A stretch of 42,890 bases of DNA from Desulfuromusa sp. (GTDB lineage: Bacteria; Desulfobacterota; Desulfuromonadia; Desulfuromonadales; Geopsychrobacteraceae). Each line of letters starts with the position of its first letter. Within the stretch, counting starts at the first letter, position 1. A program made the position numbers and the translations under genes. Location: NCBI GenBank assembly GCA_029933365.1, contig JAOZOH010000009.1, forward strand, positions 1 through 42,890, in the 5' to 3' direction. Below are positions 23,445 through 30,999 of this stretch, piece by piece. The notes beneath the pieces were generated by a model. It worked only from the letters and a program-made list of their open reading frames with translations. It did not search any database and was not told the DNA's origin.

Positions 23445-24740
23445 TCACACTAACTCACCAACCAACCCATCCTTACACGCGCCGACGATCTTCACCCGAA
23501 CCAACATTCCCGGTTCAGCGACATCTGCCGGAACCACGACCGAAAGATAATTCTGCGACAACCCTTTTCGCAAACCATCATTCTCCCCCCCTTCGATGAC
23601 GATATCCAGTTCAGCACCAACGAAACAGCGCGCAAAATCTTGATATTTTTTCTCGCCGATCTGTCGTAACCGAGCAGCCCGCTCCTTGATAATTGTTCCT
23701 GAGATTTGATTTGCCATTGTCGCAGCTGGAGTTCCAGTTCGCTTGCTAAAAGGAAACACGTGGAGATGACTGAAAGGGAGTGATTCCAATAAATGGCAGG
23801 TTCGCTCAAATTGATCGTCTGTTTCACCAGGAAAACCGGTAATCACATCCAGACCGATTGCGGCATCAGGGCGTAGACGATTAATTTTCTCAACCAGAGC
23901 ACCAAAGAAAGCGGTCGTATAGTGGCGGTTCATCCGCTGTAGAACCTCATCATCCCCTGCCTGCAACGGAATATGAAAATGGGGACAGATCCAATCTGCT
24001 GCGGCAATATATTGATACAGTTTTTCCGGTAACTCGGTCGGTTCAATTGATCCAAGGCGCAACCGACCGCTAAAATTGGATTGTTCAATTTGTTGTAAAA
24101 GATAGAGCAGATCAATCTGTGGATACAGATCATGGCCATAATTACCGATATGAATCCCGGTCAAAACAATTTCTGGATATCCATTTGCCGAGAGTTTTTC
24201 GAGTTGGGAGACAATATCAGCAACAGGAACAGAACGGCTGCGACCGCGTGCATAAGGGATAATACAATAGGAACAAAAAGCATCACAGCCATTCTGAATC
24301 TGCACAAAAGCGCGACTGCGGTGAGCAAATCCGGTCAAACTTAATGGTTCAATGGTTCTGCTGTTGCGAATGTCGCCGACCTGAATCTTTGTCATTTCAT
24401 CAATGTTGGTCAGGGTTTCCAGCAACTGAGCTTTTTCCTGATTACCGAGCACCAGAGCAACCCCTGGCAGCTGGCTGAGACTCTGCGGGTCAATCTGGGC
24501 ATAGCAGCCGGTCACCACAACCCTCGCCTGCGGATTAAAGCGCCTAGCGCGGCGGATCAGGTTACGCGATTGGGAATCTGTGGCAGCGGTCACGGTACAG
24601 GTGTTCACAATCACCAGCTCGGCACCGGTTTCAAAATCAACCTGCTGATAACCTGCCGACTGCAACTGTTCACTCATCGCTGCCGATTCAAACTGGTTGG
24701 TCTTACACCCCAGGGTGACAATGGAAACCGTTGTACTCAT
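23445..24740 (-). CDS. mtaB: tRNA t6A37 methylthiotransferase MtaB
   Basis: MtaB is a radical-SAM enzyme that adds a methylthio group to t6A37 in ANN-decoding tRNAs, giving ms2t6A. Its 431 residues contain the N-terminal UPF0004 cysteines (LGCKTNQFES, NTCTVT, TGCYAQ), the radical-SAM CDAFCSYCIIPYARGR motif (about 151-166) and a C-terminal TRAM domain. The LGCKTNQ form distinguishes it from MiaB, encoded at 40115-41440. The start overlaps mnmA by 4 bp. Its substrate t6A is made by the pathway that includes TsaD in this window, and its clusters depend on the iscS-iscU genes just upstream. Confidence 0.94.
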   Translation of the reverse strand: MSTTVSIVTLGCKTNQFESAAMSEQLQSAGYQQVDFETGAELVIVNTCTVTAATDSQSRNLIRRARRFNPQARVVVTGCYAQIDPQSLSQLPGVALVLGNQEKAQLLETLTNIDEMTKIQVGDIRNSRTIEPLSLTGFAHRSRAFVQIQNGCDAFCSYCIIPYARGRSRSVPVADIVSQLEKLSANGYPEIVLTGIHIGNYGHDLYPQIDLLYLLQQIEQSNFSGRLRLGSIEPTELPEKLYQYIAAADWICPHFHIPLQAGDDEVLQRMNRHYTTAFFGALVEKINRLRPDAAIGLDVITGFPGETDDQFERTCHLLESLPFSHLHVFPFSKRTGTPAATMANQISGTIIKERAARLRQIGEKKYQDFARCFVGAELDIVIEGGENDGLRKGLSQNYLSVVVPADVAEPGMLVRVKIVGACKDGLVGELV

Positions 24741-25798
24741 TGAATCCAGCCGCCACCGATAACTAGGTCATCTTGATAAAAAACTGCCGCCTGCCCGGGG
24801 GTAATTCCATTTTGCGGTAAGTTAAAAATGACCTTAACTTTAGTGTCAGTCACAGGCTCAACAGTTGCTGCGACTTCGGTGTGACGATAGCGGATACGGC
24901 ATGCTGTGGAAAACGGTTCGGTTGGTACGGGAATGCTCCAGCAACATTGTTCCACGACCATCTCGTCTTGACCAAGGTGCTGTTTCTCACCAACAATAAC
25001 TTTCTTTTTTACGGCATCAATGCCGATGACATAGAGAGGTTCTGTCCAGCCAATCCCCAGCCCTTTGCGCTGCCCAATCGTATAACGATAAATCCCCTGA
25101 TGCTGACCGAGAACCTTTCCGGAAACATGGACGATCTCACCGTTTAATTTTCCAGAACCCCGCTCCCGCTCCAGAAAACTGATATAATCACCATCCGGAA
25201 TAAAACAAATATCCTGACTTTCGTCCTTTTCAGCAATCCGCAAACCAAACCGAGTTGCATGTTCCCGCACCTGCTGTTTGTTTAATTCCCCCAAGGGGAA
25301 CAAACAATGGGAGAGTTGCTGCTGACTGAGGGAAAAAAGGAAATAGCTCTGATCTTTTTTTAAATCAGTCCCCTTGCGGATAAATAATTGACCATCTTCC
25401 TCTGCGAGAGACACATAATGACCCGTAACGAGGTAATCAGCTCCTAGTTCCAAGGCTTTTTCCAAAAGCAAACCAAATTTAATTTTTTTATTGCAAACAG
25501 CACAGGGGTTAGGAGTACGCCCTAAGAAATAATCAGCACAAAAACGGGTTATGATTTGCTGACGAAAATCAGTTTCAAAGTTGACTGAGAAAAAAGGGAT
25601 CTGTAATTGTTCAGCAACTTTTTTAGCAGCGCTAACAGCAAGATTAGATTGACAATCTTCGGCAGCACCTTCCTTAGCGCAAACATCCCAATGATGCATG
25701 GTTAAACCGATCACCTCATAGCCCTGCTCTTGCAGCAAGGCTGCAGCAACCGAGGAGTCAACACCACCACTCATTGCAACAACAACTCGTTTCTTCAC
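24737..25798 (-). CDS. mnmA: tRNA-specific 2-thiouridylase MnmA
   Basis: MnmA puts sulfur at C2 of the wobble uridine of tRNA Lys, Glu and Gln, taking it from a cysteine desulfurase relay. The ATP PP-loop is SGGVDSSVAA near the N-terminus; the catalytic cysteines are in NPCAVCNKKIKFG and SQDICFIPDGDY. I place the start at GTG 25798 (353 residues, MKKRVVVAMSGG) because AGGAT lies 5-6 bp upstream; an in-frame TTG at 25813 has no ribosome binding site. It lies downstream of iscS-iscU, separated by a terminator and REP-like repeats, and overlaps mtaB by 4 bp. Confidence 0.95.
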   Translation of the reverse strand: MKKRVVVAMSGGVDSSVAAALLQEQGYEVIGLTMHHWDVCAKEGAAEDCQSNLAVSAAKKVAEQLQIPFFSVNFETDFRQQIITRFCADYFLGRTPNPCAVCNKKIKFGLLLEKALELGADYLVTGHYVSLAEEDGQLFIRKGTDLKKDQSYFLFSLSQQQLSHCLFPLGELNKQQVREHATRFGLRIAEKDESQDICFIPDGDYISFLERERGSGKLNGEIVHVSGKVLGQHQGIYRYTIGQRKGLGIGWTEPLYVIGIDAVKKKVIVGEKQHLGQDEMVVEQCCWSIPVPTEPFSTACRIRYRHTEVAATVEPVTDTKVKVIFNLPQNGITPGQAAVFYQDDLVIGGGWIQ

Positions 25799-25820
25799 GA
25801 TAATCCTATGCAAACGTAAC

Positions 25821-25957
25821 TATTCAGCAAAAGCGGGACTGTCCCCGCACGGGGGCTGTCCCAGGCTTTTGCGACGCGAACCACCGTATTTTCATAGTCA
25901 GTAAACTCTTGGGACAGCCCCCGATGAAGCTGGGGACAGTCCCGAGTTTACTGAATA
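25821..25957. repeat. REP/BIME-like pair of inverted palindromic units
   Basis: The left unit runs from TATTCAG and contains GCAAAAGC...GCTTTTGC around GGGACTGTCCCC and GGGGGCTGTCCCA. The right unit is an inverted copy, with AGTAAACTC...GAGTTTACT around GGGACAGCCCCC and GGGGACAGTCCC, ending CTGAATA. So the whole has 7-bp terminal inverted repeats and two internal hairpins. It lies between mnmA and the iscU terminator. Confidence 0.8.
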
Positions 25958-25968
25958 ATTCACTAAAA

Positions 25969-26004
25969 ACAAAAAGGGTTCCAACAACTGCAGAACCCTT
26001 TTAT
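25969..26004 (-). terminator. Rho-independent terminator of the cysE-iscRSU operon
   Basis: On the minus strand AAAAGGGTTC pairs with GAACCCTTTT around an 11-base loop and is followed by TTTGTTTTTAG. It lies about 40-70 bp after the iscU stop. The stem is symmetrical and could work both ways. Confidence 0.85.
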
Positions 26005-26042
26005 AATAAAAACAAAGTTAAATCAATTTCTAGATAGTCAAA

Positions 26043-26411
26043 CTAAGCATCTTGATCTCTATAGTTTTTTATCGCTTCATGCAGAGCATCAGCTGCCAGA
26101 TTAGAACAGTGCATTTTTGCTGGAGGTAATCCGTCCAGAGCCTCGGCAACTGCTTGATTTGTCAATATCAGCGCTTCATCTATGGTTTTTCCAATCGCCA
26201 TTTCAGTCACCATTGAAGATGTAGCAATTGCAGCACCACAACCAAAGGTTTTGAACTTCACATCTTGAATAACATCATTTTCAACTTGCAGTGAAATTCG
26301 CATAATATCGCCACATGAGGCATTACCCACCTCACCCACACCATTAGCATTTTCCACCTCACCCACATTGCGTGGGTTTGAAAAATGATCCATAACTTTT
26401 TCTGTATACAT
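26043..26411 (-). CDS. iscU: Fe-S cluster assembly scaffold IscU/NifU-type
   Basis: IscU holds the nascent Fe-S cluster made with sulfur from IscS and passes it to target proteins. At 122 residues it is a single-domain scaffold. The three ligand cysteines are in NASCGDIM (about residue 33), KTFGCGAA (about 59) and KMHCSNLA (about 100). The VGEVGNASCGD form is the one common in clostridia and deltaproteobacteria rather than the E. coli form. AAGGAG lies upstream of the ATG. It is the last gene of cysE-iscR-iscS-iscU; no hscA, hscB or fdx follows. Confidence 0.95.
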   Translation of the reverse strand: MYTEKVMDHFSNPRNVGEVENANGVGEVGNASCGDIMRISLQVENDVIQDVKFKTFGCGAAIATSSMVTEMAIGKTIDEALILTNQAVAEALDGLPPAKMHCSNLAADALHEAIKNYRDQDA

Positions 26412-26443
26412 AATTATTTCTCCTTATATTTTATTAGTTAATG

Positions 26444-27670
26444 CTAAACACAAGCTGTTTTATGTACCATACGACACTCATCGCACGACAAAGGTGTTGG
26501 TTCTTCACGGTTATACAATGGGCTCATATCCCGCAAGCGCTGTACAATAGGGGGCAGTTCCTGGAGGATAAAATCGACTTCCTCCTCGGTGTTATCGGCC
26601 CCCAGACTGAATCTGGTACTGGAATGTGCCAAAACAATATCAACACCCATTGCGCCCATAACATGGGAGGGTTCCAGCGATCCGGAAGTACAAGCAGAGC
26701 CGGAAGATGCCGCAATCCCTTTCATATCGAAGTACAGCAACAGCGACTCACCTTCTATAAAATTAAAGCTGACATTCAATGTATTAGGTAAACGGAAATC
26801 CGCGTTGGGGTGACCATTCAGCTTGACGTCGGGGATTGATTCCAAAATCCCTTTTTCGAGTTTGTCCCGTAAATGCCGCACGTAAGCATAATCCTTTTCC
26901 ATGTTCTTCAGTGCCAACTCACAAGCCAGCCCCAAACCGACGATACTCGGGACGTTATGGGTTCCAGCACGGCGATTTCGCTCTTGATGACCACCGTGCA
27001 TGAAGCGGGAGATTCTGGTGCCACGGCGCAGATACATTGCCCCAACACCTTTGGGAGCGCCGATTTTGTGGCCGGAGATAACCGCCATATCAACATTGGC
27101 TTTACGCACATCAACCGGTATTTTCCCGGCCGCTTGAACAGCATCGGTATGGAACCGTACTTTGTGTTTTTTGGCAATTTGACCAATTTCTTCAATGGGG
27201 AAAATGTTGCCGGTTTCATTGTTTGCCCACATTACAGAAATCAGAATAGTTTTGTCAGTGATGGCAGCTTCCAACTCTGCAAGATCAAGCATGCCGTCGT
27301 GATCAACTTTGAGGTAGGTCACATCAAAACCATCCTTCTCGAGCGCTTCACAGGTTTCCAGAACCGCAGGATGTTCCACCGCAGTGGTGATGATGTGATT
27401 ACCTTTACTTTTTAACGCATCAGCGGTCCCCTTGATGGCATAATTATCGCCCTCACTGCCACAGGAGAGAAAAATAACTTCAGCGGCTGAGCAGTTAAGC
27501 AGATCTGCAACCTGCTCACGTGCTTTATCAATGGCTCCGCCAGCCATTCGACCGGCCCAGTGGACACTGGATGGATTACCAAACTGTTCACAAAAATAGG
27601 GCAACATCGCCTCTAAAACTACGGGTTTGACCGCTGTGGTCGCGTTGTTGTCCATGTAAATTTTTTTCAC
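26444..27670 (-). CDS. iscS: Cysteine desulfurase (NifS/IscS type)
   Basis: A PLP enzyme that removes sulfur from cysteine and hands it on as a persulfide to IscU and probably MnmA. Its 408 residues carry the PLP lysine in ISGHKIGAPKG (about 204), the histidine in EHPAVLET, and the catalytic cysteine in SSGSACTSGSLEPSH. The C-terminus has an extension with three cysteines (SCDECRMVHKTAC) that is not in E. coli IscS. It starts with GTG, 5 bp after CGGAGG. It lies between iscR and iscU in the operon, and near mnmA and mtaB, which need sulfur or clusters. Confidence 0.95.
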   Translation of the reverse strand: MKKIYMDNNATTAVKPVVLEAMLPYFCEQFGNPSSVHWAGRMAGGAIDKAREQVADLLNCSAAEVIFLSCGSEGDNYAIKGTADALKSKGNHIITTAVEHPAVLETCEALEKDGFDVTYLKVDHDGMLDLAELEAAITDKTILISVMWANNETGNIFPIEEIGQIAKKHKVRFHTDAVQAAGKIPVDVRKANVDMAVISGHKIGAPKGVGAMYLRRGTRISRFMHGGHQERNRRAGTHNVPSIVGLGLACELALKNMEKDYAYVRHLRDKLEKGILESIPDVKLNGHPNADFRLPNTLNVSFNFIEGESLLLYFDMKGIAASSGSACTSGSLEPSHVMGAMGVDIVLAHSSTRFSLGADNTEEEVDFILQELPPIVQRLRDMSPLYNREEPTPLSCDECRMVHKTACV

Positions 27671-27698
27671 AAAATCCTCCGATTAAGCTGAAATATTG

Positions 27699-28139
27699 TT
27701 AACTGTTTACCGCCCGGCTTTCCAGCTGTCGACGGCCATCATTGGTTAAATCTTCAAGGGTCACAGAAGCGAGAAAATTACGAATCTGATTTCCCAATCC
27801 CTGCCACACTGATTGAGTTGCACATTCTGCTGTTTCACAACCACAACTACCATCAGCATTCATACAAGCCAACGGCATAAGCGCTTCTTCAACTGTATCC
27901 ACAATTTGGTCAATCTGGATCTCAGCAGCAGAACGGGCAAGCAGATACCCACCCCCTGGACCGCGAACACTATTGACAATGCCACCCCGACGCAGCTTGA
28001 CAAACAACTGTTCAAGGTAATTCAATGAGATGTTCTCTCGTTCCGAAATTTCTTTAATAGAAACAGGAAGCCCATGACTGGTCAAATTCAAACTGACAAG
28101 AGCACGTACTGCATATTGCGCTTTCGTTGACATCCGCAT
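27699..28139 (-). CDS. iscR: Rrf2-family regulator IscR
   Basis: IscR is a DNA-binding repressor/activator that senses Fe-S status by carrying a [2Fe-2S] cluster. At 146 residues it has the Rrf2 winged helix ([39 protein letters not shown]) and the GPGGGYLLAR wing. Four cysteines lie in the ligand region (LACMNADGSCGCETAEC). Its ATG shares one base with the cysE stop codon (TGATG), with GAGGAAG upstream. An IscR type 1-like box lies in front of cysE, so the operon is probably under its own control. Confidence 0.93.
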   Translation of the reverse strand: MRMSTKAQYAVRALVSLNLTSHGLPVSIKEISERENISLNYLEQLFVKLRRGGIVNSVRGPGGGYLLARSAAEIQIDQIVDTVEEALMPLACMNADGSCGCETAECATQSVWQGLGNQIRNFLASVTLEDLTNDGRRQLESRAVNS

Positions 28140-28840
28140 CAGATTGCTTCCTCATCAAGCCCTGAATTATGATATTGAGCCAATTCAGCTTTTAATTGTT
28201 GTTGCTCCCCCTGTAACTCCTCAATCTGTTTTTCAAGGCGATGTAACTGATCAAACACGCAACTGACTGCTTTAGCGACAGGATCTGGCAGTTTATTGTG
28301 TTCCAGATCAACCCCAACCCGCTTTTCTCCAGAAATAACTACGCGGCCAGGAATACCAACAACCGTAGCCGTTGCGGGGACTTCCTTGACCACAACAGAA
28401 TTAGAACCAATTTTACTGTCATCACCTACGGTAAATGGACCTAGTATTTTTGCCCCGGAACCAACCACGACGTTATTCCCCAAAGTAGGATGCCGTTTCT
28501 CTTTCGCCCAGGAGGTTCCGCCCAGGGTGACGCCATGATAAAGAGTGCAATTGTCACCAATCTCAGCAGTTTCCCCAATCACAACCCCCATACCGTGATC
28601 AATAAAAAAACCACGCCCAATTGTGGCCCCAGGATGAATTTCAATCCCGGTCAAAAACCGTCCGAAATGGGAAACCAGTCGACCAAGAAATTTCATATGA
28701 TTATTCCACAAGCGATGAGATAATCGATAAAAAAGCATCGCGTGAAAACCGGGGTAACAGAATAGAATCTCAAATACGCTCCGAACTGCGGGGTCGCGCT
28801 CAAAGACAACCTTTAAATCTTCCTTGAGTTGAGAGAACAT
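28139..28840 (-). CDS. cysE: Serine O-acetyltransferase
   Basis: CysE makes O-acetylserine from serine and acetyl-CoA, the first step of cysteine synthesis. Its 233 residues have an N-terminal helical part and the left-handed beta-helix of hexapeptide repeats, with [33 protein letters not shown] and [13 protein letters not shown]. The C-terminus ends in a helix rich in Glu/Gln (about 200-225) that may be a coiled coil. GGAGG lies 8 bp before the ATG. As first gene of cysE-iscR-iscS-iscU it links cysteine supply to Fe-S assembly. Confidence 0.95.
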   Translation of the reverse strand: MFSQLKEDLKVVFERDPAVRSVFEILFCYPGFHAMLFYRLSHRLWNNHMKFLGRLVSHFGRFLTGIEIHPGATIGRGFFIDHGMGVVIGETAEIGDNCTLYHGVTLGGTSWAKEKRHPTLGNNVVVGSGAKILGPFTVGDDSKIGSNSVVVKEVPATATVVGIPGRVVISGEKRVGVDLEHNKLPDPVAKAVSCVFDQLHRLEKQIEELQGEQQQLKAELAQYHNSGLDEEAI

Positions 28841-28959
28841 CTATTTTACCTCCAGTAATGTTATTGTCGCATAGATTAATACACGATTGAAAGACTCAAC
28901 TATTGCATACTTAATGTTATTTTTTACCACACACCATTTTAGTCCTGAACAGAATTAAC

Positions 28960-28984
28960 ATACCTGACTATTTCTGTCAATTAC
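28960..28984. promoter_or_regulatory. IscR type 1-like binding site
   Basis: The 25 bp beginning ATACCTGACTA and continuing TTTCTGTCAATTAC fit the type 1 consensus ATASYYGACTRWWWYAGTC… at about 22 positions by eye. A perfect TTGACA (minus strand, 28975-28980) lies inside the site and may be the -35 of the cysE-isc promoter. A second half-site, TAGTCAGGTAT (28997-29007), is an exact inverted copy of the first 11 bp. Confidence 0.65.
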
Positions 28985-28996
28985 TTTCAAGCACTT

Positions 28997-29007
28997 TAGT
29001 CAGGTAT
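28997..29007. repeat. Inverted copy of the IscR half-site
   Basis: TAGTCAGGTAT is the exact complement of ATACCTGACTA at 28960-28970, with 26 bp between. It lies nearer to the fumarase promoter, so it might serve the divergent gene or a second IscR dimer. Confidence 0.7.
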
Positions 29008-29038
29008 TAAATTTCACCTTTTTTACCGTTGATATAAG

Positions 29039-29067
29039 TCGACAACTGTAAAAAAATCTCCTATAAT
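29039..29067 (+). promoter_or_regulatory. Sigma70-like promoter of the fumarase gene
   Basis: -35 TCGACA (29039-29044), spacer 17, perfect -10 TATAAT (29062-29067). Transcription would start near 29074, which leaves almost no leader for an ATG at 29080 and supports the start at 29122. Confidence 0.8.
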
Positions 29068-29121
29068 GCACGAGTTTTATTGCTATATGACCCATCATTC
29101 TATCCCACAAGGAGTGAAAAA

Positions 29122-30741
29122 ATGCCAGAATTCAAGTACCAGGATCCAATGCCACTCGGTGCCGACACAACCAAGTATTATAAAATTGAAGGTTCTGAGA
29201 AGTTTGTCAGTGTGGTTAATTTTGACGGTAAAGAAGTGATTAAAGTTGACCCACAAGCTCTGACGGTATTGTCAAACACTGCCATGCGGGATGTCTCATT
29301 CCTGCTTCGCCCCAACCACAACGAACAAGTTGCAAAAATTCTCAGTGATCCTGAAGCTTCTGAGAATGATAAGGTCGTGGCAATGGCATTCCTGCGTAAT
29401 GCAGAAATTTCAGCGAACTTTGAACTTCCATTTTGTCAAGATACTGGCACCGCAACTGTTGTCGCTAAAAAAGGGCAACAAGTTTGGACTGGCGGCAACG
29501 ACGCCGAACGGATTTCTGAAGGTGTTTACAAAACCTATACAGAGGAAAACCTGCGTTATAGCCAGACTGTCGCTCTTGATATGTATAACGAAAAGAACAC
29601 GGGAACCAACCTTCCAGCACAGATTGATCTGTATGCCACAGAAGGTGATGCCTACAAATTCCTATTTATTGCCAAGGGCGGCGGTTCAGCCAACAAAACC
29701 ATGCTTTTTCAGGAAACCAAGGCGCTTCTCAACCCCGATAGCCTTGAAGATTTTCTCCTGCAAAAAATGAAGACTATCGGCACTGCAGCCTGCCCTCCCT
29801 ACCACTTGGCATTCGTCATTGGCGGTACATCAGCTGATGCTTGTCTCAAAGTTGTCAAACTTGCAACAGCCCATTATCTTGATGAGTTACCAACGGAAGG
29901 GAATGAAGATGGTCAAGCTTTCCGTGATATAGAGCTCGAAGCCAAAGTTCTCAAAATGGCACAAGAGATCGGAATCGGTGCGCAGTTTGGGGGTAAATAT
30001 TTTGCCCATGACGTACGGATTGTCCGGCTTCCACGGCACGGAGCATCCTGTCCTGTTGGTATGGCAGTGTCTTGCTCAGCTGACCGAAATATTAAAGCAA
30101 AAATCACCAAGGACGGTCTTTTCGTTGAGGAGATGGATCGTAATCCAGGTCGTTTGATTCCAGATGCCTTACGAACCCAGAAGAGTCTCGGTACTCAGAT
30201 CAACCTTAATCGCCCAATGGGTGAAATTCTAGCCGACTTGACCAAACTGGAAGTTGGCGCACCACTGCGTCTGAATGGCACTATTGTTGTTGGTCGTGAC
30301 ATTGCCCACTCTAAATTCAAAGAGATCCTTGATAGTGGCAAGCCATTACCAGATTATTTGAAAAACCACCCAATCTATTATGCCGGTCCAGCCAAAACGC
30401 CAGAAGGTAAAGCCTCAGGTTCCTTCGGTCCAACCACAGCAGGACGGATGGATAGTTATGTTAACTTACTTCAGGACAACGGTGGTTCAATGATTATGAT
30501 TGCTAAAGGTAATCGTAGTCAGCAAGTGACCGACGCCTGTGCTAAGCATGGTGGTTTCTATCTTGGTTCGATTGGTGGCCCAGCTGCTGTTCTAGCCGAA
30601 GAAAATATCAAAAAAGTCGAATGTATCGACTTCCCGGAATTGGGAATGGAAGCCGTCTGGAAAATTGAAGTTGAAAACTTCCCGGCATTTATCCTGGTTG
30701 ATGATAAAGGCAATGATTTTTTTAAGACACTTGGTTTATAG
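29122..30741 (+). CDS. fumA: Class I (Fe-S) fumarate hydratase
   Basis: This enzyme interconverts fumarate and malate in the citric acid cycle, using an oxygen-labile [4Fe-4S] cluster. With 539 residues it is the single-chain class I form, with fused alpha- and beta-type domains. The N-terminal domain has PFCQDTGTA with a cluster cysteine; the second domain shows [12 protein letters not shown] and [11 protein letters not shown]. The start at 29122 (MPEFKYQDP) has AAGGAG about 8 bp upstream. The gene is divergent from the cysE-isc operon and shares an intergenic region with an IscR-like box, so its expression may follow Fe-S status. A strong terminator follows. Confidence 0.95.
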   Translation: MPEFKYQDPMPLGADTTKYYKIEGSEKFVSVVNFDGKEVIKVDPQALTVLSNTAMRDVSFLLRPNHNEQVAKILSDPEASENDKVVAMAFLRNAEISANFELPFCQDTGTATVVAKKGQQVWTGGNDAERISEGVYKTYTEENLRYSQTVALDMYNEKNTGTNLPAQIDLYATEGDAYKFLFIAKGGGSANKTMLFQETKALLNPDSLEDFLLQKMKTIGTAACPPYHLAFVIGGTSADACLKVVKLATAHYLDELPTEGNEDGQAFRDIELEAKVLKMAQEIGIGAQFGGKYFAHDVRIVRLPRHGASCPVGMAVSCSADRNIKAKITKDGLFVEEMDRNPGRLIPDALRTQKSLGTQINLNRPMGEILADLTKLEVGAPLRLNGTIVVGRDIAHSKFKEILDSGKPLPDYLKNHPIYYAGPAKTPEGKASGSFGPTTAGRMDSYVNLLQDNGGSMIMIAKGNRSQQVTDACAKHGGFYLGSIGGPAAVLAEENIKKVECIDFPELGMEAVWKIEVENFPAFILVDDKGNDFFKTLGL

Positions 30742-30766
30742 ATCAGTTTTTCTACGAGTGAATCTC

Positions 30767-30802
30767 AAAAGCCCCGGTTTTTCGACCGGGGCTTTTCTTT
30801 TT
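30767..30802 (+). terminator. Rho-independent terminator of the fumarase gene
   Basis: A perfect 12-bp stem AAAAGCCCCGGT / ACCGGGGCTTTT with a TTTTCG loop is followed by CTTTTT. Confidence 0.93.
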
Positions 30803-30840
30803 GGTGAAAATAGGCGATTATCAGCGGCAACTCACAATTG

Positions 30841-30967
30841 TCTCCCTTCTCCATGAGGGAGAAGGTGGCCGCAGGTCGGATGAGGGGGAACCTTATAGAG
30901 CTTTCTGCTAACAATAAGCTACGGTAAGCCCCCCCCCTCACCCTAGCCCTCTCCCTCATGGAGAGGG
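30841..30967. repeat. Inverted pair of GC-rich palindromic repeats
   Basis: Left unit: CCTTCTCC-ATGA-GGAGAAGG hairpin (about 30845-30865) continuing to GGATGAGGGGG. Right unit, inverted: CCCCCTCACC... to the hairpin CCCTCTCC...GGAGAGGG (about 30947-30967). The two are inverted copies of one another, a form of dispersed intergenic repeat seen in many proteobacteria. The right end runs over an in-frame ATG at 30958, arguing against that codon as the start of the next gene. Confidence 0.75.
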
Positions 30968-30999
30968 AAAACTTCAAAAATTGCCTCTATAGGAAACCC

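Noticed and set aside
26873..27415. 180-codon plus-strand frame inside iscS
   Set aside because: It is a shadow of the strongly conserved cysteine desulfurase gene.
30958..30999. Upstream ATG for the RND exporter
   Set aside because: It lies within a dispersed repeat and lacks a clear ribosome binding site.
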